64,000 bases of DNA from Cyclobacterium sp. SYSU L10401 (GTDB taxonomy: Bacteria; Bacteroidota; Bacteroidia; Cytophagales; Cyclobacteriaceae), in assembly GCF_010993705.1 (NCBI RefSeq), contig NZ_WOFO01000011.1, forward strand, positions 62,001 to 126,000, in the 5' to 3' direction. Made by a program: the position numbers and the translations under genes. The notes under the pieces are model-generated. The model was not told the origin of the DNA. It saw only the letters and a list, made by a program, of their open reading frames with translations, and made no database searches. Below are positions 60,949 through 64,000 of this stretch, one piece after another (position 1 is the stretch's first letter; each line of letters begins with the position of its first letter).

Positions 60949-62334
60949 ATGAGCAAACAAAAACCAAGTATACCAAAAGGGATGAGGGACTTTGATCCTA
61001 CTGAGATGGCCCGAAGGAATTATATTTTTGACACCATCAAGGAAGTTTTTAAGCTGTTTGGATACCAGCAATTGGAAACCCCGGCCATGGAAAACCTGTC
61101 TACCCTTACCGGAAAATACGGCGATGAAGGTGATCAACTTCTTTTTAAGGTATTAAATAGCGGAGAGTTTCTGAAAAAAGTTTCAATGGATGATTTCAGG
61201 AATGGGGAGCCAGAGGTGCTTTCAAAAATTGCTGAAAAAGGACTCAGGTATGATTTGACAGTCCCTTTTGCCCGGTATGTGGTCATGCACCAGAATGAAA
61301 TCACCTTTCCTTTCAAGCGTTTTCAGATGCAGCCGGTGTGGCGAGCAGACCGACCTCAAAGAGGAAGGTACAGGGAGTTTTATCAATGTGATGCAGACGT
61401 GGTCGGAACGGATAGTTTGATCTGTGAAGCAGAAATTTTAATGATGATCAATCAGGCTTTTGCCAAATTTGGCATAATGGATTATGCCATAAAAATCAAT
61501 AACCGGAAAATCCTCACAGGAATGGCTGAGGTGATTGGTGAAAAGGGGAAGGAGGGAGATTTGTGTGTGGCCATTGATAAACTGGACAAGATAGGTTGGG
61601 AGAAAGTTAGTGAGGAGCTTTTCCAAAAAGGGTTTTCAGAGGCATCAGTAGCAGCGTTAAAACCGGTGTTGGAAATGCAAGAAAAAGATAATAAAGGGTG
61701 GCTTACTTTTTTTAAAGAATACCTGGCTCAAAGCACTACCGGCATGAAAGGCCTGGAAGAATTGGAAGAAGTACTGACATTGTTTTCCATGATGGGAGGA
61801 GATGAAGCGCATGTGGTTTTCGATCCGGTTTTGGCCCGTGGACTTTCTTATTATACTGGTGCTATTTTTGAAGTAAAGGTGGGAGGGGTGCAGATAGGAT
61901 CCGTGAGTGGTGGAGGCCGTTATGATAATCTTACCGGAGTTTTTGGTCTTCCCGGGATATCCGGGGTAGGCTTTTCCTTCGGAGTTGACAGGCTTTATGA
62001 TGTATTGGATGCCCTGGGTATTTTTCCGGTCCAACAAAAGGAAAGTACACAGATTATGCTTGCCTGCTTTGGTGAAAAGGAAAGAAATAAAGGGTTGAAT
62101 ATATTGGCTGCTTTTCGGGAAGCAGGTCTGGCTGCGGAAATTTATCCTGAATTGGTGAAAATAAAAAAGCAATTCAATTATGCGGACAAAAAGAATATAC
62201 CATTTGTAGGCATCCTGGGTGCGGAGGAATTGGCCAATGACAGCATTAGTCTAAAAAACATGAAAAGCGGTGAGCAAGAAACCCTTTCTCTGGAAAGTGT
62301 CATTTCAAAAGTAAAAAATTCAACGACAAAATAA
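60949..62334 (+). CDS. hisS: Histidine-tRNA ligase
   Basis: A 461-residue class II aminoacyl-tRNA synthetase. Motif 2 is RGRYREFYQCDADVVG, the histidyl-specific region is DPVLARGLSYYTGAIFEV, and motif 3 contains GRYDNLTGVFG through GFSFGVDRLYDVL. The C-terminal domain (about 365-461) is the anticodon-binding fold (IMLACFGEKERNKGLNI). It charges tRNA-His. The start MSKQKPSIPKGMRDFDP is typical. It lies 167 bp from the divergent small basic gene, with a -7 promoter element 17-24 bases upstream, and converges on a hypothetical gene only 2 bp from its stop. Confidence 0.97.
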   Translation: MSKQKPSIPKGMRDFDPTEMARRNYIFDTIKEVFKLFGYQQLETPAMENLSTLTGKYGDEGDQLLFKVLNSGEFLKKVSMDDFRNGEPEVLSKIAEKGLRYDLTVPFARYVVMHQNEITFPFKRFQMQPVWRADRPQRGRYREFYQCDADVVGTDSLICEAEILMMINQAFAKFGIMDYAIKINNRKILTGMAEVIGEKGKEGDLCVAIDKLDKIGWEKVSEELFQKGFSEASVAALKPVLEMQEKDNKGWLTFFKEYLAQSTTGMKGLEELEEVLTLFSMMGGDEAHVVFDPVLARGLSYYTGAIFEVKVGGVQIGSVSGGGRYDNLTGVFGLPGISGVGFSFGVDRLYDVLDALGIFPVQQKESTQIMLACFGEKERNKGLNILAAFREAGLAAEIYPELVKIKKQFNYADKKNIPFVGILGAEELANDSISLKNMKSGEQETLSLESVISKVKNSTTK

Positions 62335-62336
62335 AT

Positions 62337-62630
62337 TCAGTCTATTTTAAATATGGAGGCAATGGGAATGGTAATTCCTCTTTTTAGGGAAATAAACTTC
62401 TCTCCCACGGCCCAGATCGTAGTGTAGACTTTAAATACTTGTTTGTCAGCTGTTTCAAAATATATCCAAACCTTGCCACGGGAGGTATTTCCCAGGATTT
62501 GTGACCTTTGTAAATCAAAGTAACGCTGTTTTATTAAAACAGGATCGGTTAATACTTCGGAGGATGAAAAACGAAGTCCCAGGACCTGCTCCTTTTCTAT
62601 GATCAAGATCTCTTTCTCAAGTGTTTCCAT
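62337..62630 (-). CDS. Hypothetical protein, 97 residues
   Basis: A 97-residue soluble protein without signal peptide or known motif. It reads as mixed alpha/beta (IIEKEQVLGLRFSSSEVL, VWIYFETADKQVFKVY and ITIPIASIFKID), similar in size to small cytoplasmic regulators, but no family is recognised. Evidence for coding: a full frame that fills the gap between hisS and ybaB and a TATTTTTG element upstream. It converges on hisS with a 2-bp gap and is divergent from ybaB. A role cannot be given. Confidence 0.65.
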   Translation of the reverse strand: METLEKEILIIEKEQVLGLRFSSSEVLTDPVLIKQRYFDLQRSQILGNTSRGKVWIYFETADKQVFKVYTTIWAVGEKFISLKRGITIPIASIFKID

Positions 62631-62687
62631 AGGTGTATGATGAATGGGTTAAACAGCTAAGGTTCATGGGTATTCTTACGTATAATT

Positions 62688-62695
62688 CAAAAATA
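62688..62695 (-). promoter_or_regulatory. Promoter -7 element for the 97-residue gene
   Basis: Minus strand TATTTTTG matches TAnnTTTG, about 58 bases before the ATG at 62630; the -33 region is T-rich without TTTG. Confidence 0.4.
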
Positions 62696-62804
62696 AGGTT
62701 TGAATATTCTATAAAAGCACTATTATTGGAATAAAATATTGATTATACCTATTTTTTTACAATTAAATTTTATTCAAATATAATACGGCCCTTGCAAAAA
62801 AAAT

Positions 62805-62812
62805 TATATTTG
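62805..62812 (+). promoter_or_regulatory. ybaB promoter -7 element
   Basis: TATATTTG matches TAnnTTTG, placing the start about 17 bases before the ybaB ATG; no TTTG at -33. Confidence 0.5.
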
Positions 62813-62835
62813 TAAAACAAACAAAAAAAACACGT

Positions 62836-63168
62836 ATGTTAGATATCATGAGCATGATGAACAAGGTCAAGGAAGCCCAGGCCAAGATCAAAGAGACCCA
62901 GGCAGAACTTGTTCATCTGAGAGCTGAAGGAGAAGTAGGAGCCGGAATGGTGAAAGTGATTGTCAATGGGGATAGAAAGGTCCTGGATATAGAAATAGAT
63001 CCTTCTCTGGTCAATGAAAAGGACAAAGGCATGATGAAGGACTTGATTGTGGGTGCCACCAATAAAGCCCTGGAAAATATTGACGTCAAAATTAAAGAAA
63101 AGATGAGTGCTGCCACCGCTGGAATGATGCCGAATATTCCTGGCATGGATTTCGGAAATATGGTATAA
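62836..63168 (+). CDS. ybaB: YbaB/EbfC nucleoid-associated protein
   Basis: A 110-residue protein of the YbaB/EbfC family. It starts MLDIMSMMNKVKEAQAKIKETQ, a long N-terminal helix, then the beta-hairpin GMVKVIVNGDRKVLDIEID and a C-terminal helical region (IVGATNKALENIDVKIKEKM). The family forms dimers with helical pincers that bind and bridge DNA. Length and Met-rich start are typical. The stop overlaps the next gene's ATG by one base (TAATG), so the glycosyltransferase that follows is translationally coupled. The usual partner recR is not adjacent here. Confidence 0.94.
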   Translation: MLDIMSMMNKVKEAQAKIKETQAELVHLRAEGEVGAGMVKVIVNGDRKVLDIEIDPSLVNEKDKGMMKDLIVGATNKALENIDVKIKEKMSAATAGMMPNIPGMDFGNMV

Positions 63169-64000
63169 TGAAAAAAGCGGCCATTGTGATTTTGAATTTC
63201 AATGGGAAAGGTATGTTGAAGAAATACCTTTCTCAGGTTTACCAGCATTCTGTTTATGAGATAATTATTGTAGACAATGGGAGTTGCGATGGGTCCATCG
63301 ATTATTTATTGAGTCATTTTCCGGAAATCAAGTTGGTACTTCTGAAGGAGAATCATGGATACAGCAAAGGCTATAACCTGGGTCTGGAAAGCCTGAAGGG
63401 AGATTATGAGTATTATATTTTGTTGAATTCAGATGTTGAGGTGGCTGCGTATTGGGATGAAACATTGATTGAATACATGAGCCAACGACCCCATGTTGCG
63501 GTTTGCCAACCTAAGATCCTTTCCTTAAGCAAAAAGGGGTATTTCGATTATGCTGGCGCAGCCGGCGGATTTCTGGACAGTATGGGATACCCTTTCTGCA
63601 GGGGCAGGATGCTTCATACCCTGGAAAAGGATCAGGGTCAATACAACGATTCCACTGCAGTTGATTGGGCATCCGGGGCATGTTTTTGTGTGAAAGCGGG
63701 CCTTTTTCATGATTATGAGGGGTTTAATCCTTACTTTTTTTCGCATATGGAAGAAATCGACCTGTGTTGGAGGATGAGAAAGGATGGCTTTCAGGTTCAT
63801 TGTTGCGGTGAGGCTAAAGTTTACCATTTGGGGGGAGGTACCTTGTCTGAGGTAAATCCTTTCAAAACCTACCTCAATTTCAGAAACAGCCTGCACATGC
63901 TCTATAACAACCTAACGGTGTCGGGGTTTTTGAAGGTGATCGGGTTAAGATTTATTTTGGATGGTGGAGCCTTGATACACCTCTTGTTTACCAAGGGCTG
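63168..64000 (+). CDS. Glycosyltransferase family 2 (rhamnosyltransferase-like), 3' end cut by window
   Basis: The ATG at 63168 overlaps the ybaB stop by one base and runs open to the window end (277 codons visible). The N-terminus (KKAAIVILNFNGKG), IIIVDNGSCDGS, the DxD-like LLNSDVEV and the later acidic HMEEIDLCWRM with VYHLGGGTL are the pattern of GT2 enzymes resembling rhamnosyltransferases. It likely transfers a sugar to a surface glycan. The rest of the protein is beyond the window. The pairing with ybaB is a co-transcription arrangement without an obvious functional link. Confidence 0.88.
   Translation, partial: MKKAAIVILNFNGKGMLKKYLSQVYQHSVYEIIIVDNGSCDGSIDYLLSHFPEIKLVLLKENHGYSKGYNLGLESLKGDYEYYILLNSDVEVAAYWDETLIEYMSQRPHVAVCQPKILSLSKKGYFDYAGAAGGFLDSMGYPFCRGRMLHTLEKDQGQYNDSTAVDWASGACFCVKAGLFHDYEGFNPYFFSHMEEIDLCWRMRKDGFQVHCCGEAKVYHLGGGTLSEVNPFKTYLNFRNSLHMLYNNLTVSGFLKVIGLRFILDGGALIHLLFTKG

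Noticed and set aside
1-64000. CRISPR arrays, tRNA and rRNA genes, insertion sequences, prophage or integrase genes
   Set aside because: None was seen on reading both strands: no regularly spaced direct repeats, no cloverleaf-like intergenic sequence and no transposase or integrase product.

Overview
The window is a stretch of chromosome from a gliding-type Bacteroidota, most likely order Cytophagales, family Cyclobacteriaceae. The evidence is a scattered but clear type IX secretion (T9SS) gene set (porU, porV, sprA, a porP/sprF paralogue and two T9SS cargo proteins), lineage-typical families (DUF4837, DUF4292, the TolB-like propeller/barrel protein), almost no Shine-Dalgarno sequences, and several promoters matching the Bacteroidota consensus TTTG-N19-TAnnTTTG. 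No phage, insertion sequence, CRISPR array, tRNA or rRNA was found. Most of the window is core genome.

Layout. 1-4.4 kb: a truncated Mpo1-like gene, an NhaC antiporter overlapping a DEDDy exonuclease, a YigZ protein and a lone family-2 glycosyltransferase. 4.5-11.6 kb (minus): a tightly overlapping run, MBL hydrolase - pssA - porU - porV - degenerate M16 peptidase, that couples T9SS cargo maturation to phospholipid synthesis. 11.6-17.1 kb (plus): FAD oxidoreductase, a large propeller/outer-membrane-barrel protein, yicC. 17.1-37.3 kb (minus): a long co-directional block, TPR protein - DUF4292 lipoprotein - EnvC-like activator - tatA - gatA - lytic transglycosylase - DUF4837 lipoprotein - maeB - ruvA - sprA - gcvH - vanZ - tonB - DUF2237, rich in cell-envelope functions.

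37.6-42.1 kb: dut, a flippase, enoyl-CoA hydratase and divergent NADP isocitrate dehydrogenase. 42.2-50.1 kb: a surface-glycan group (two GT4 glycosyltransferases, a second flippase, an FkbM methyltransferase, a YfhO membrane protein), interrupted by a 201-residue T9SS cargo protein that looks like an adhesin with its middle deleted. 50.2-55.6 kb: a large DUF11-type adhesin with its PorP/SprF partner. 55.8-64 kb: a DUF6508-like protein, ffh, a lipoprotein, pdhB, a phosphodiesterase, an unlisted 49-residue basic protein, hisS, a small hypothetical protein, ybaB and a glycosyltransferase cut by the window end.

Functional picture: SprA forms the outer-membrane channel, PorV shuttles cargo to PorU, and PorU cleaves the C-terminal signal and attaches cargo to the surface. 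The two cargo proteins at 45 and 51-55 kb are likely clients. I do not see a clearly novel multi-gene system. The most unusual items are the collapsed adhesin, the inactive M16 protein coupled to porV, the pseudo-gluzincin/propeller/barrel protein, the EnvC protein lacking metal ligands, and several compact regulatory arrangements.
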